64,000 bases of DNA, from assembly GCA_902729315.2 (NCBI GenBank), contig LR746277.1:2299001-2363000 (forward strand), read 5' to 3'. The stretch is from Spirodela intermedia (Eukaryota > Streptophyta > Magnoliopsida > Alismatales > Araceae). This document shows, piece after piece, positions 11,301 to 22,000 of this stretch (its first letter is position 1; each line of letters starts with the position of its first letter). The notes beneath the pieces were generated by a model. The model saw nothing but the letters and a program-made list of their open reading frames with translations, ran no database searches and had not been told where the DNA came from. Both the position numbers and the translations under genes were made by a program.

Positions 11301-14300
11301 TATAAAATTTATAAAAACTCATATTCTTTGAGGAAAACTCTGAAAAAAAATATCAGATATTATATTACATCCTTGTGATTGACCTGAAAAATTATCTCTA
11401 TTTTTAGAAGTTTTATTAAATTATAATAAATATATTTTTTTAGAAATACTTCTAAATATCTGAAAATTAATATTTTTTTATTTTTAGAAATTTAAAATTT
11501 ACGTAATTTACTATACAATAACTAAGTCACGTCATTAAGGTTATTTTAAAAGTGAGTTTTATTGGGTTTCAAGATAATGCCAATCAAAATTTCTGAGATT
11601 TACACTATACTCTAAAATAATGGTTGGTAACACCAATGGAGCTCAGCTGTGGCTCAAACATGTCAACTAAAAAAGCTGATATTAGACGCTAAGTTTATCT
11701 CCCAACCCCTAGCCATCCACTACCAACTGATGTATGAAGTGAATTTCAGTAAGATTGTCATTTCTTATTTGTATATAGAAACAATAGGAGGAAGATTAAA
11801 TGACGAGCATATCAACAACTTTCATACAAATCTTGGCATACTTGGTATATAAGATCATAAACTGGAAAAAAAAATCATCTACAAATGTTGATGATTTTCA
11901 AATATACATAGTTTAAATTGATTACTTACACATTGGACAATGATATGTCAAATGGTGGAAGCAACTACACACTAGAAGTATAAGAGTAAGAATGTGTATA
12001 TGAATTAAAATTAATAATTTTAAAAAATTCTCCCCTTTCCCTTATTTTTAGATTTATTTTATAACACAATATCACTTGACACCCAAATTGATGATGATTA
12101 AGGAGAAGATTTATTTTAATGGCTAAAATGATGAATCATATGGCATGTCACAATTTGATCTCTAAACTACTGGTCATGGTTGAGACAATCTTAATACTTA
12201 TAAAACCAAACAGAAATTCTCTTTTAAGATTACCATAATCTTATTTCAAAATATAATGTGGGATACTCAATGAGAGATTTAATAAACTTAAATAAACTTT
12301 ACACCTAAACTTTCTTTCTTAAGAAGAATATACTTTGTGTGATTCACCTTCTATTGAAATCTATATTCAATAAGAAATATTGTAAAAAAATTACTTCAAG
12401 CAATTAATTTGATATTGTTCCTCTTGTTAGGGATATATATATATATATCAAATCATCACATTCACTTATTTTTAGAATTAGCATGCTTAATTTGTTGAAT
12501 TTGGGAGTGAATATAAAAGATATAAAGAGTCATGGTATATAAGAACAAGTTGAAGAATCGTCAAGTGAACCCCACTATTCATATATTTTGTCTTAGTTAA
12601 GAAAAAATGATAATAAATTTAAATTTTTGAGTACTCATGCAACAGGTAACATTAAAATGATATATATGTATATATATATATATATATATATCTTTCTCAC
12701 TCCATGACTTAAAAATATGGTTGATATTCTTTCTAGTTCAAAGGCACTTTCAAAAGTTAATTTGACAATGGTTACTAGTATATTAGAATACGCTCAAATG
12801 TCAATTCAATTTTCTTTATCCAAGTTTTAAAAAAACTTAAATGATTTTTTTTGCTTTTAATCAATCTGATAATTTACGCACATTTATAAAAAAATTACAA
12901 ATTTATTTAAGCTACCTAAGGATAGATTTCATGTCTTTGATGTTGCTAATGTGCTCATTTACAAGAACATAAAAAGTAAGAACATCTTTTACCTTGGAGC
13001 CACATACTAAAGCCTTTAAAAGTCATAAACTCTTCATTGAATTGAAGAAATTCAACTTCATGGCAGGAAGCTTGGCCTTTGTAAGCTTTAAAGGTAGTAC
13101 TAATAACATAAAAGTAGACAAGGACTAATGTTAGGCAATTAGAGAATAGCCAACAATTCATATGGTCATGCTATGTTTTATTCTATGCTTATAAAAGATT
13201 TCAATATTGATCATTGAAATCATGAGAAAATATGATATTATTTGAGAGAAATAAGCAAATATGATTTATCAAATTATTAAGAATAAAAAAATATCAATTA
13301 ATTAAATATTATCATTAGCTAATTTTAAAATTTTATTTCAAATAGAGTGATCTATCAATTCTGGATATAATAGTAGTTTTATCATAGGAGGGGTATTTTA
13401 TAACTTTCATCATTAAAATCTTAATGATGAAAAAGGAGAGTGGAGTGTGTGTTCTAGTTTTTTATGTAATTATTTGATCATGTACAGATTGGATTACTAT
13501 TCAATTCAGAATGGATTTATTTTTGTCGACTAATCATCTAGTAATGATATATATTAAGATTACAACTAGTATTAATAAAATACATTTCTTCTAGGAATGA
13601 ATTCTCTAATAGTTTACAGTCAGCTTAAAACACAAATCTAATCCCCAACCATGTTGAATACACACTTTGTAGAAGATCAACATGTTTAATAACTTTTTAA
13701 GCACAACTATAATTAATTAATTAATTAAAATATTTATATGAAGTTGATGAACATTTACGACCAAGTATTAGTAGTTTGCTTGATGGTTAAATATACATTT
13801 TATTTACAAAACAACTTCTTATTTTGAGGATATCATTTTTCTGTCTTTTGAAGCTTAACCCCAAAAAAGATTATTCAACAGCTATATAGAAGATGATTGA
13901 GAGATCATCTAGGTTGTGATAAAACATGATGATTGGTGGAAGAAAGAGAGTATTGGCCTTGAGAGAAAAGAGATATCAAGAATCGTGGTATGTCAACTCA
14001 ATGAAAGATAATGTCAAAATATGGAAATTTATGTGGTATTACCTATTCTAGAAATTTTTGTTAATATATATCTATAGATTTATTTTGAGGTTACCTTATA
14101 CAAAGAGAGGAGCATATTCTATTTATGCTCTTTGAATGTTTTCAAGTATGACGCATTGTATTCTATCTTAAAGGGCAAATGATTTAGTACACCTAACTAA
14201 CTAATTTTTTTGGCAAGGGATTCATTTGCTTGTGTACCAAAGCCCATTACTTGAAATCATAATGCCAAGGTGTTATCTCACTTTTTGCATAGTGTTAGAG

Positions 14301-14750
14301 AGATAGTTTGATCCATCTTTGAAATTTAACAACACTAATCATCTGCTTCTTGATGGTCAAATTGAAGTGGCCTATATCGTGTTTTCTAGTGCGTTTTATT
14401 ATACTTTACAGTATCAACTTAATCGGTGAGATTTGGACTTTGCCCAAGTAGAATTTACTCATAACTACATCGTTACTTACCCTACTGATGATCTTTCCAT
14501 TCTCAACTGTTTACTTTCTCCTCAATTTTGAATTGAATATAATATCTTTACACTAACATCATGGTGTGTCACACGGCTTCTCTCTCTATTAGACAAGAGA
14601 CAAGAGACAAAAGACGAAAGAAGGTTTTCAATGCTGGTAGATTAGCCACGGCCTTCTCATTGGCATTTAACATTACTGGCATATGTGAGTATTCTTGATC
14701 AAGAAAAGAAGGCAGTCATGGACAACTTCATGCTAAGGATGGGAGATTCC
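11300..14750. other. AT-rich spacer without supported genes
   Basis: Only very short open frames occur, none with recognisable motifs. Simple TA repeats lie at about 12437-12450 and 12661-12690. I see nothing else that can be named. Confidence 0.5.
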
Positions 14751-15291
14751 CTACAGAACAAAGGTGTCAGGAAGCCCAGAAGGACCAAACTTGCAGGACT
14801 CACAGAGGCATATATCCCATAAAGCCCAAACGGGCTTATTGTGGAAGGCCAAAAAATAGGGCCTATGATTTTCAGTAGATATGGTACTAACTTTGCCCAT
14901 CGAAAGAGAAGAGCCTAATACAGGGGGGGGGAGGGGATATTTTTCTCGCCTAGTATGGTTCTCATTTGCTCTTCCTCTCGTATTCAAGAGGATCTTCTAT
15001 AAATAAATGACAAATATGAATATGCAGAACCATCAAGACAACCGAAAGGATTGAACGCACATGAAGAACATGATGTTCTTGAGTGGGATGGTAGTAGAGT
15101 CTGACGAAGGATCATCATCAATAAACATCCACCGAAGGAACTCACTAAGAGGGGTCCCAAAAAACAGGTCTCCAACCATGATGGGAAACAAAGAAGAAGA
15201 AAAAAAATCTAGTCTTTACTCCAACGGCGGCAATTATTTGGAGGGAAGGGACAGAGACAGAGGAGAGAGAGGCTCACAGCACAGGATGCTC
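14751..15291 (-). other. Downstream flank / 3' UTR of the 6PGD gene
   Basis: This segment follows the 6PGD stop codon on the minus strand. It includes a run of nine G's followed by AGGGG near 14922-14935. The first 100-250 bases after the stop are expected to be 3' UTR, but I did not find a clear AATAAA on the minus strand. Confidence 0.35.
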
Positions 15292-16761
15292 TCAGAGGTG
15301 CGACTGTTTGGCGATCTTGAACCACTCGGTGTGGAAGGCCCCCGGCATGTCGGTCCTCTCGTAGGTGTGGGCGCCGAAGTAGTCCCTCTGCGCCTGGACG
15401 AGGTTGGCGGGCAGGCTCTCCCTCCGGTAGGTGTCGAAGTAGGCGAGGCTGGCGGACATGCCCGGCGTGCCGACGCCGGCGTTGACCGCGAGTGTGATGA
15501 CTCTGCGCCAGGCGGCCTGGCGGTCAACGATCTCCTTGGCGAACTCGGGGTCAACGAGCAGGCTGGAGAGCTCTGGGTTGCGGTCGTAGGCCTGCTTGAT
15601 GCGGTCCAGGAAGATGGCCCGGATGATGCAGCCGCCCTTCCAGATCCTTGCGAGCTCCCCCAGCTTGAGATCCCAACCTTTCTCCAAGCTCTTGGCCCGG
15701 ATCAGGTTCATCCCCTGCGCATAGCTGCAGATCTTGGAGGCGTACAGGGCCTGCCTCACGTCGTCCACCAGCTTCTCCTTGTCCACCACCGGTGGGTGAC
15801 CGCCGGCGCCGCTAAGGGTTCCTGCGAGGCCGGCGGAGCTGAATACCTTGGCCGATTCGACCCTCTCCTCCTTGAGCCCGCTGAGGAATCTGGCGTCCAG
15901 GGAGGCGGCGATGGTCGGCGCCGCCACGGACAGGTCCGCCGCCTGCTGGACGGTCCACTTTCCGGTGCCCTTCATCCCGGTCTTGTCCAGGACCTTGTCG
16001 ACCAGGTAGCCATCGCCCTTGTCGTCCTTGATCCCGAAAATGTCGGCGGTGATCTCGACCAGGAAGCTGAGGAGCTCCCCCTTGTTCCACTCCGAGAAGA
16101 CCTGGTGCAGCTCGGCGTTGGAGAGCTTGCCAACGGACCTGAGCACGTCGTAGGCCTCGGCGATCAGCTGCATGTCCCCGTACTCGATCCCGTTGTGCAC
16201 CATCTTCACGAAGTTGCCGGAGCCTCCCTTGCCGATGTAGGTGACACAGGGGCCGCTGTCGGGGACCTGCGCCGCCACCTTGAGGAGGATGTCTTCGATG
16301 TTCTTGTAGGCCTCGAAGGATCCTCCGGGCATCATCGACGGCCCCCGGCGGGCGCCTTCCTCGCCGCCGGAGACTCCCATGCCGAGGTACAGGAGGCCGC
16401 GCGCCGCCATCGCCTTCTCCCTCCGCTCGGTGTTCTCGTACCATTCGTTGCCGCCGTCGATGATGCAGTCGCCTTCCTCGAGGTGGCCGGAGAGGGTCTC
16501 GATGGTCTGGTCCACGGCGGCGCCGGCCTTCACCAGCATGATGATGACCCGGGGCTTCTGGATCGACTGGACGAAGGACTTGGGGTCGTGGAAGCCGTAC
16601 AGAGGGAGGTCACCTTCGGCCTTGGCGCGCGCCACCGTCTCGTCGACCTTGGAGGTGGTGCGGTTGTAGACTGAGATGGGGAAGCCCTTGTCGGCGATGT
16701 TCAGGGCCAGGTTCTGCCCCATGACGGCGAGGCCGGCGAGGCCGATTCTCGTGAGAGCCAT
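15292..16761 (-). CDS. PGD: 6-phosphogluconate dehydrogenase, decarboxylating
   Basis: This uninterrupted 489-residue frame has the usual length of plant 6PGD. The enzyme oxidises and decarboxylates 6-phosphogluconate to ribulose 5-phosphate with NADP+ in the oxidative pentose phosphate pathway. The N-terminal Rossmann motif GLAGLAVMGQN (about 7-17) binds NADP. The segment GSGNFVKMVHNGIEYGDM carries the catalytic Lys (about 186), Asn (190) and Glu (193). The family signature LDKTGMKGTGKW is at about 258-269. There is no N-terminal transit peptide, so a cytosolic and/or peroxisomal form is expected. The C-terminal tripeptide is Ser-His-Leu, resembling a weak peroxisomal PTS1. The start is set by the conserved MALTRIGLAGLAVMGQN beginning. 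A leader intron ends eight bases before the ATG. GC is much higher than in the surrounding spacer. The assignment is essentially certain; subcellular location is inference. Confidence 0.97.
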   Translation of the reverse strand: MALTRIGLAGLAVMGQNLALNIADKGFPISVYNRTTSKVDETVARAKAEGDLPLYGFHDPKSFVQSIQKPRVIIMLVKAGAAVDQTIETLSGHLEEGDCIIDGGNEWYENTERREKAMAARGLLYLGMGVSGGEEGARRGPSMMPGGSFEAYKNIEDILLKVAAQVPDSGPCVTYIGKGGSGNFVKMVHNGIEYGDMQLIAEAYDVLRSVGKLSNAELHQVFSEWNKGELLSFLVEITADIFGIKDDKGDGYLVDKVLDKTGMKGTGKWTVQQAADLSVAAPTIAASLDARFLSGLKEERVESAKVFSSAGLAGTLSGAGGHPPVVDKEKLVDDVRQALYASKICSYAQGMNLIRAKSLEKGWDLKLGELARIWKGGCIIRAIFLDRIKQAYDRNPELSSLLVDPEFAKEIVDRQAAWRRVITLAVNAGVGTPGMSASLAYFDTYRRESLPANLVQAQRDYFGAHTYERTDMPGAFHTEWFKIAKQSHL

Positions 16762-16768
16762 CTCGTCC

Positions 16769-17266
16769 CTGATTCCAGAAGAACAGTGTCAATGAAGATC
16801 TTGATTCTCGAATTTAGCGGGAGGGAAGCAGTTCTAGAGTTTGAAGACGTCTGCTCGGTTAATATTCCCGGAAGCTAATCCGATTGATTGGAAAATTTTG
16901 GGAAGGTTAATCCTGTCAGTGAGAGACGTTCGAACCAGAACGAATCGGAAATCCAACCATCAGAGAGTGTTCGAAATTCACATCGGATCTAAGATGAACA
17001 TGATCCAACAGAAAACCAGCGGAAGCCAGCGAATCACAGATCCCATCTCTCAGAGGGAAACCAACGCGAAAAACCAGACGTTCCAGAGAGTAAAGAGAGG
17101 GATCGAGCATTGCCGGCGCCCAGACCCCTCCCAGAGGACCTATCGGAATCCCGCAACTGCCACCACCGTCCCAGATAATTTTCCGGCGATTGCACCACAG
17201 AAAAGGGGAAATCAACGGCAGATCCAAAATCCAGATCGGGGCGGAGCTCCCTCCCGACGTAGATAC
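16769..17266 (-). other. 5'-leader intron of the 6PGD gene
   Basis: Read on the minus strand, CGGCAG|GTATCT at 17266 forms a good donor. TCAG|GGACGAG followed by the ATG at 16761 gives an acceptor at 16769. The implied intron is 498 bases and leaves a CDS without introns. It is predicted from the sequence only and has no transcript support here. Confidence 0.6.
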
Positions 17267-17433
17267 CTGCCGACAAGGTGGAGAGGAGATCAACCAACCT
17301 GAAATTTCCGGTGACCGAAACCCCGCAGCAGCGGCTCCTTGAGCGCGAGGAGTAGGGGTACACAGAGCGAGCGAGAGAGAAAAAAGAGTGGAGGGGAAGA
17401 TGGGTCTCCTTCGGGAAGGGAGATGTGAGGGCC

Positions 17434-17441
17434 CTTAAATA
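17434..17441 (-). promoter_or_regulatory. TATA box of the 6PGD gene
   Basis: TATTTAAG on the minus strand lies upstream of the leader exon, followed by a short CT/GA-rich leader. This puts transcription start near 17405. It is a plausible core promoter, about 675 bases before the ATG with the leader intron between. Confidence 0.5.
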
Positions 17442-17985
17442 GCACCACCAGACCCACCAACCTGCTGGTCTCTCCGTCTCATCACCCCTCCCTTCCCCGA
17501 TCTCTTCTCTATTTGATTTTTCTCCGTCTTCCTCACCGGCGATGGCAGATCCCACCTTCCTTCCTTCCTTCCAGATGGGGGCAGGTCAAAGGGCAGGCGA
17601 GAGCCACGCTGTCCCCCTTCGTCACAGTCAGCCGTTCAACTTGACTGTTTTCTCCCTCCTCGTGGCCTATCTCCCCCACCTTCTCGCGCCTCCCAACCAA
17701 CCACCCGTCGGTGCAAAAGATCGCTCACTACCTGGTCTCAATCGCCGCCGTTGACCCTCGAAGCCGGCCACCGTCTCCTGACAGGAAGTCGATAAGGGGA
17801 AAGGCACTGAAAAGAAGATAGAAGAGAAGGGTGGTGGGGTGATATGACCGCTTGATGACCTTTTATGACGTCATTGAGATCAAACGGATGAGATATTTCG
17901 AAATTAAATACAATATCTGGATTACAGCCGTCTATCACGATCGAGGTTGGTCAAAAGTGGAGCCCATGGCAGATTAGGCGAATCT

Positions 17986-17993
17986 CCACGTGG
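17986..17993. promoter_or_regulatory. G-box palindrome upstream of 6PGD
   Basis: CCACGTGG is a perfect G-box, the class of site bound by plant bZIP and bHLH factors. It sits in the intergenic region behind the 6PGD promoter. A role is inferred from motif and position alone. Confidence 0.35.
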
Positions 17994-18404
17994 CGGATGA
18001 TGGAAGCTTCCGATTCCTTCTAGATATCGGACGACTATCGAATTCACATCAGGACGGTAGCCGGACTGTGCGGATAGCTAGACGGATCCTGCTCCGACTG
18101 CTTCAGATCGACTCCTCGCGCCGTTAGTGGCGGCATTCGATTTTCCGATCTCGCGAAGTTCTCCGGTGAAGTTCCTCCTCCGTAGAAATCGACCGGAGAT
18201 CTGTCTGCTGGAGGATCGTCGGTCGGGTGGGGAGGAGAATCGGCGGCCGGCATTGCACAGATCAAAGCCGAAGGCCATTTCAGCGCTGCACAGAGAGATT
18301 AGGCGTCGACCGACTTTTCAAGCATGCAATACGGAGCGGATTCCGGAAAACGCACTCCATTTTCTGCAGAACAAAGGTCGTCCTCCTCGTGCACAACCTG
18401 TCTG

Positions 18405-18408
<4 letters not shown>

Positions 18409-18452
<44 letters not shown>
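18409..18452. repeat. (CT)n microsatellite
   Basis: An uninterrupted CT tract of about 44 bases lies in the intergenic region between the 6PGD promoter and the chaperonin 3' end. Confidence 0.92.
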
Positions 18453-18455
<3 letters not shown>

Positions 18456-18763
18456 TTCTTCATTTGTTACTGTTACATGCTCTAGTAAACGCCTCCGTCC
18501 TTCAAAGAGACCGTCTATCTCCTGACATAGCTTTCGCTTTCGTCACACGGGATTAAAACGTGGAGCAAGTTAAAATCGGAAACTCATTTAATAGGAGCAG
18601 TTGAAGGCCCACGAAGGAGAATATACAGCAAGCACTACAGCAACAATTCCATAATAGCAAATATGAAATTACTGTTGAGTTTACTAGTTGCCCATCGCTA
18701 AACTTTTTGAGGATTCGTCTGAAACTCATCAACTAGCATACCCGATACTATGGATCAAAAGCT

Positions 18764-18769
18764 TTTATT
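18764..18769 (-). terminator. Candidate poly(A) signal of CPN60B
   Basis: AATAAA occurs on the minus strand about 310 bases downstream of the chaperonin stop codon. It is the nearest canonical hexamer I noticed. Plant signals are loose, so this is only a candidate. Confidence 0.3.
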
Positions 18770-19079
18770 TATAGAGATGAGGAACATTTTCCCCACCATA
18801 CATTATTCGAGCAAAATTGTCTTAAAGGAATGGATGCATGAAGCTATCTGTTGAAACTTACATGTTGCATGTGTGATCTATGCATTTGGCGGCAATGCCC
18901 TTGCCCTCTCTGTGCATCTGATTTCTATGCTTCTCGGCATTACAGGGCATGTTTCAAGGGAAGACAAGAGTCTGATATCAGCGACCCCAAGTAACTACAA
19001 TGGTTCCAGACGGCTAAAACATGGCACCTGAAAAAATTGGATCGAAATTAGCAAACATGAATGAGATGAATGAAACCTT

Positions 19080-22000
19080 TCACATAAATGTCCACGGATT
19101 TAGGGGGGGGGGGGTACCTGGAGTTCTCTTTGAACCAAGAGGTGAGAAGGGAGTTGACTTCGGACTCACTTTAGACGGCAAAGGGCTGAAAGTTGGTGTG
19201 TGACCAAAAGAAGGCATTGGACCAGATGTTGGCATCCGTGGTCTCATGGTAGCAGGATATGGTTCCCTTGTATCTACAACTACCACATCGGAGGTAAGAA
19301 AAGTCCTGGCAACAGAAGCTGCATGCTCCACGCAGCATCTAACCACCTGTTTACATTCACAATAAAGTACATAAAGACATGTTGAATGCGATCATTGAAG
19401 GTGTTGCTTTCATATATCTGCAGGCCACATACCTTTGACGGATCTAAGATTCCTGCATCCATCAAGTCCTCATAGCAGTCTTTCGCTGCGTTATATCCAT
19501 ATCTGCTGTCATCGGAGGATAGAATCTGGAAGTAGAACAAGGTATTATATTCTACTCCTCCAAAGGAGAAGATGTTGCTGGCTTAACATAGGAGCAAGTA
19601 TGAAGAAAGGTTCATCCTGTCTGCCAGCATCACGTTGCCTGCTGACTTAAATAAAGTTTAATCGTAAAACATTCGGTGTTTGTGTGGTTACAGAGGAGGA
19701 AATGTGAACCTTCTGAATGACGACACTACCATTGACGCCTGCATTTTTAGCTATGAGCTTCGTGGGATAACTTAGAGCCCTCTTGAAGATGTCAGCACCA
19801 ACCTGCAGAATACAGGCATAAATAGCTTTAAGAGAGATGTAGAAGCATCTAAGAGTTGCATGGTTCAGACGAATAAAAAAGTGGTACCTTCTGCTCTTCA
19901 TTATCCAGAGAATTCTTAATATCATCCACCTTTAGGGATAGCCTCAGCAAGCTACAGCCACCTCCGACAACAACACCTTCTTCAATGGCTGCCTGCAACA
20001 CAAAGGCTCAGTTTTGAAACCACTGGCAATTCATCTGCCAGGAAGCATGCATGGTCTCGGAATTACCTTGGTCGCATTCAGAGCGTCCTCAACTCTCAGC
20101 ATTTTGCTCTTTAACTCGACTTCCGTTGGTGCACCTACCTGTCATTTGTTGTTTAGAAAATATTTGTACCTGAGATAATGCAAGAGCTCAGAAATAGGAC
20201 ACGGCATATGTTGGAATGGATTGGCTTGCCACCTTCGACATGTACCACCATTACCTGAAGAATGGCAATCCCACTAGATAGTCTTGCTATTCTCTCGCTC
20301 AGTATCTTCTTCTTGAACGTCTCTTTAGTGTTCTAAAACAAGAAAGAGATGCATATTAATACAATGAAGCCCGACATGAATGTCGGAATTGTCAAAAGAA
20401 GACTACATCTAGGAATCTACTGGAAAAGAGGCCTGACATGAATTTGATTCGGGTCCATAATATTACTTTGGGCTACTTGATGTAAACAATAAATTTCAAC
20501 TAATTTACGTTTAATGTTTAATCTCAGGACCATAGATTGAGATCCTATCTTGGTTAAGTATGCTTATAATCACAAGTCTTAATCTAGAGGATGGAACCGG
20601 AGACTTTGGTCTTGATATGATAATCAGGTAGTTGACATAGAATTTAGTCCTGAATGCAAACCCAAATTCTAAGACAAATTAGTGGTCTAATGTTTTCTTT
20701 TACACCCTGTTTCCGGAGGAACTGAATTCATTCAAACATTAAAAATCTATCCCGATTCACATATCTTGCACCATTCATTTTAATTTCCGCGCCACATTTA
20801 TTGATAAAAACATGCAAAAAAGAATTATTTATTCGAGGAGCTTTGAAATCTCGTACTAGTGTTACACTGAATAATGCAATTATAAACAAAGAAACTAGCA
20901 TCATGGACGGCAAATGTGCACGGTGAAAGTAGGTACACACCTCAACAAGGCTTGCAATCTGCTTTATCCGCTTCTCCACAGAATCCTGTGTGCTTCCATC
21001 AGTAACCAGCAAGGTAGAATCTTTACTTATCACCACCTTTAACGCAGACCCTAATACTTCCTTCCCAACCTTCTCAAGACTAAGTCCCACATCATCTCTA
21101 ACCACAGTACCTGCCCCACAAACAGAAACCACAGAAGAAGTAACCAGGACCCCATCAAATGACAATCCATACTCCTCTATGTTTCCCGAGGAAAGTGAAC
21201 TGAGGGCACAAGAAGAGCAAAGGTGTTGTCCTCAAATATATACACAAAAAACCTAAATTGCAGACAAATACCTCCGGTCAAGATGGCAATGTCGTCAAGG
21301 TAGTGACTCTTGCGCTCTCCAAAGGCAGGAGCTTTAATGACAGCCACCTTCAGCAGACCTCTGAGCTTGTTCCTGATTATTGGAGCCAGCACTTCCTGTT
21401 CGACACTCTCCCCTACTATCAAAAGAGGGTATTTTTCTTTAGCTGCACCGTCCAATATCTTGAACATCTCTTTCGCAGCTGTAATTTTTTTATCGACCAA
21501 AAGTACCTGTACAAATAAGAGGATAAATGGATTTATTATTCATAATGATCATGCGAGCTGCAAGTTGTAGTTCTCACCTGACCTTGCAATTCTCAAATTC
21601 GGCCGTCCTGTTTGCTCGATCTGTGACAAAGTAAGGCGACAAGTAACCACGATCGAATTGCATTCCTTCTACAACTTCCAGGGTGTTCTCAGTGGACCTG
21701 CCTTTCTCAATCCTCACCACGCCCTTCCTTCCAACTCTTTGCAGGGCTTCCGCTATCATGTTTCCTACTGAGTAGTCATTCCCAGCACTTACTGCAGCAA
21801 CATCAGCGATTTCACTATCTTCAACCTGCAGAATGCAAATGCTTCAGCTTCAAGTGTTCCCCTACGCTAGGTAACTCTGAGGCAAGTCGATCGACGATAA
21901 AGTACTAGAGAAGTATAAACGCAGACTTTCAGAAGCATAGGTATGCTCCAAGAGTGTTGATAAAGGAAAACCGTCGGCCAGATTTTGACTCTTAGTTGTA

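Larger units (their letters stand above)
17442..19079. other. 6PGD promoter and 3' flank of the chaperonin gene
   Basis: No real gene is supported. The palindrome CCACGTGG at 17986-17993 contains a G-box and is about 580 bases upstream of the inferred 6PGD start. A (CT)n tract occupies 18409-18452. On the minus strand AATAAA at 18764-18769 could be the poly(A) signal of the chaperonin gene, about 310 bases past its stop. Open frames at 18127-18556 read through the CT tract and are not protein-like. Confidence 0.45.

Noticed and set aside
15061-16674. 537-codon open frame on the plus strand
   Set aside because: It is antisense to the 6PGD coding sequence. Strong GC bias at third positions removes stops from this frame; the Gly/Val/Leu/Asp-rich product has no motifs.
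18127-18556. Open frames of 109 and 132 codons on the plus strand
   Set aside because: They run through the CT microsatellite, have no motifs, and lie between the 6PGD promoter and the chaperonin 3' end.
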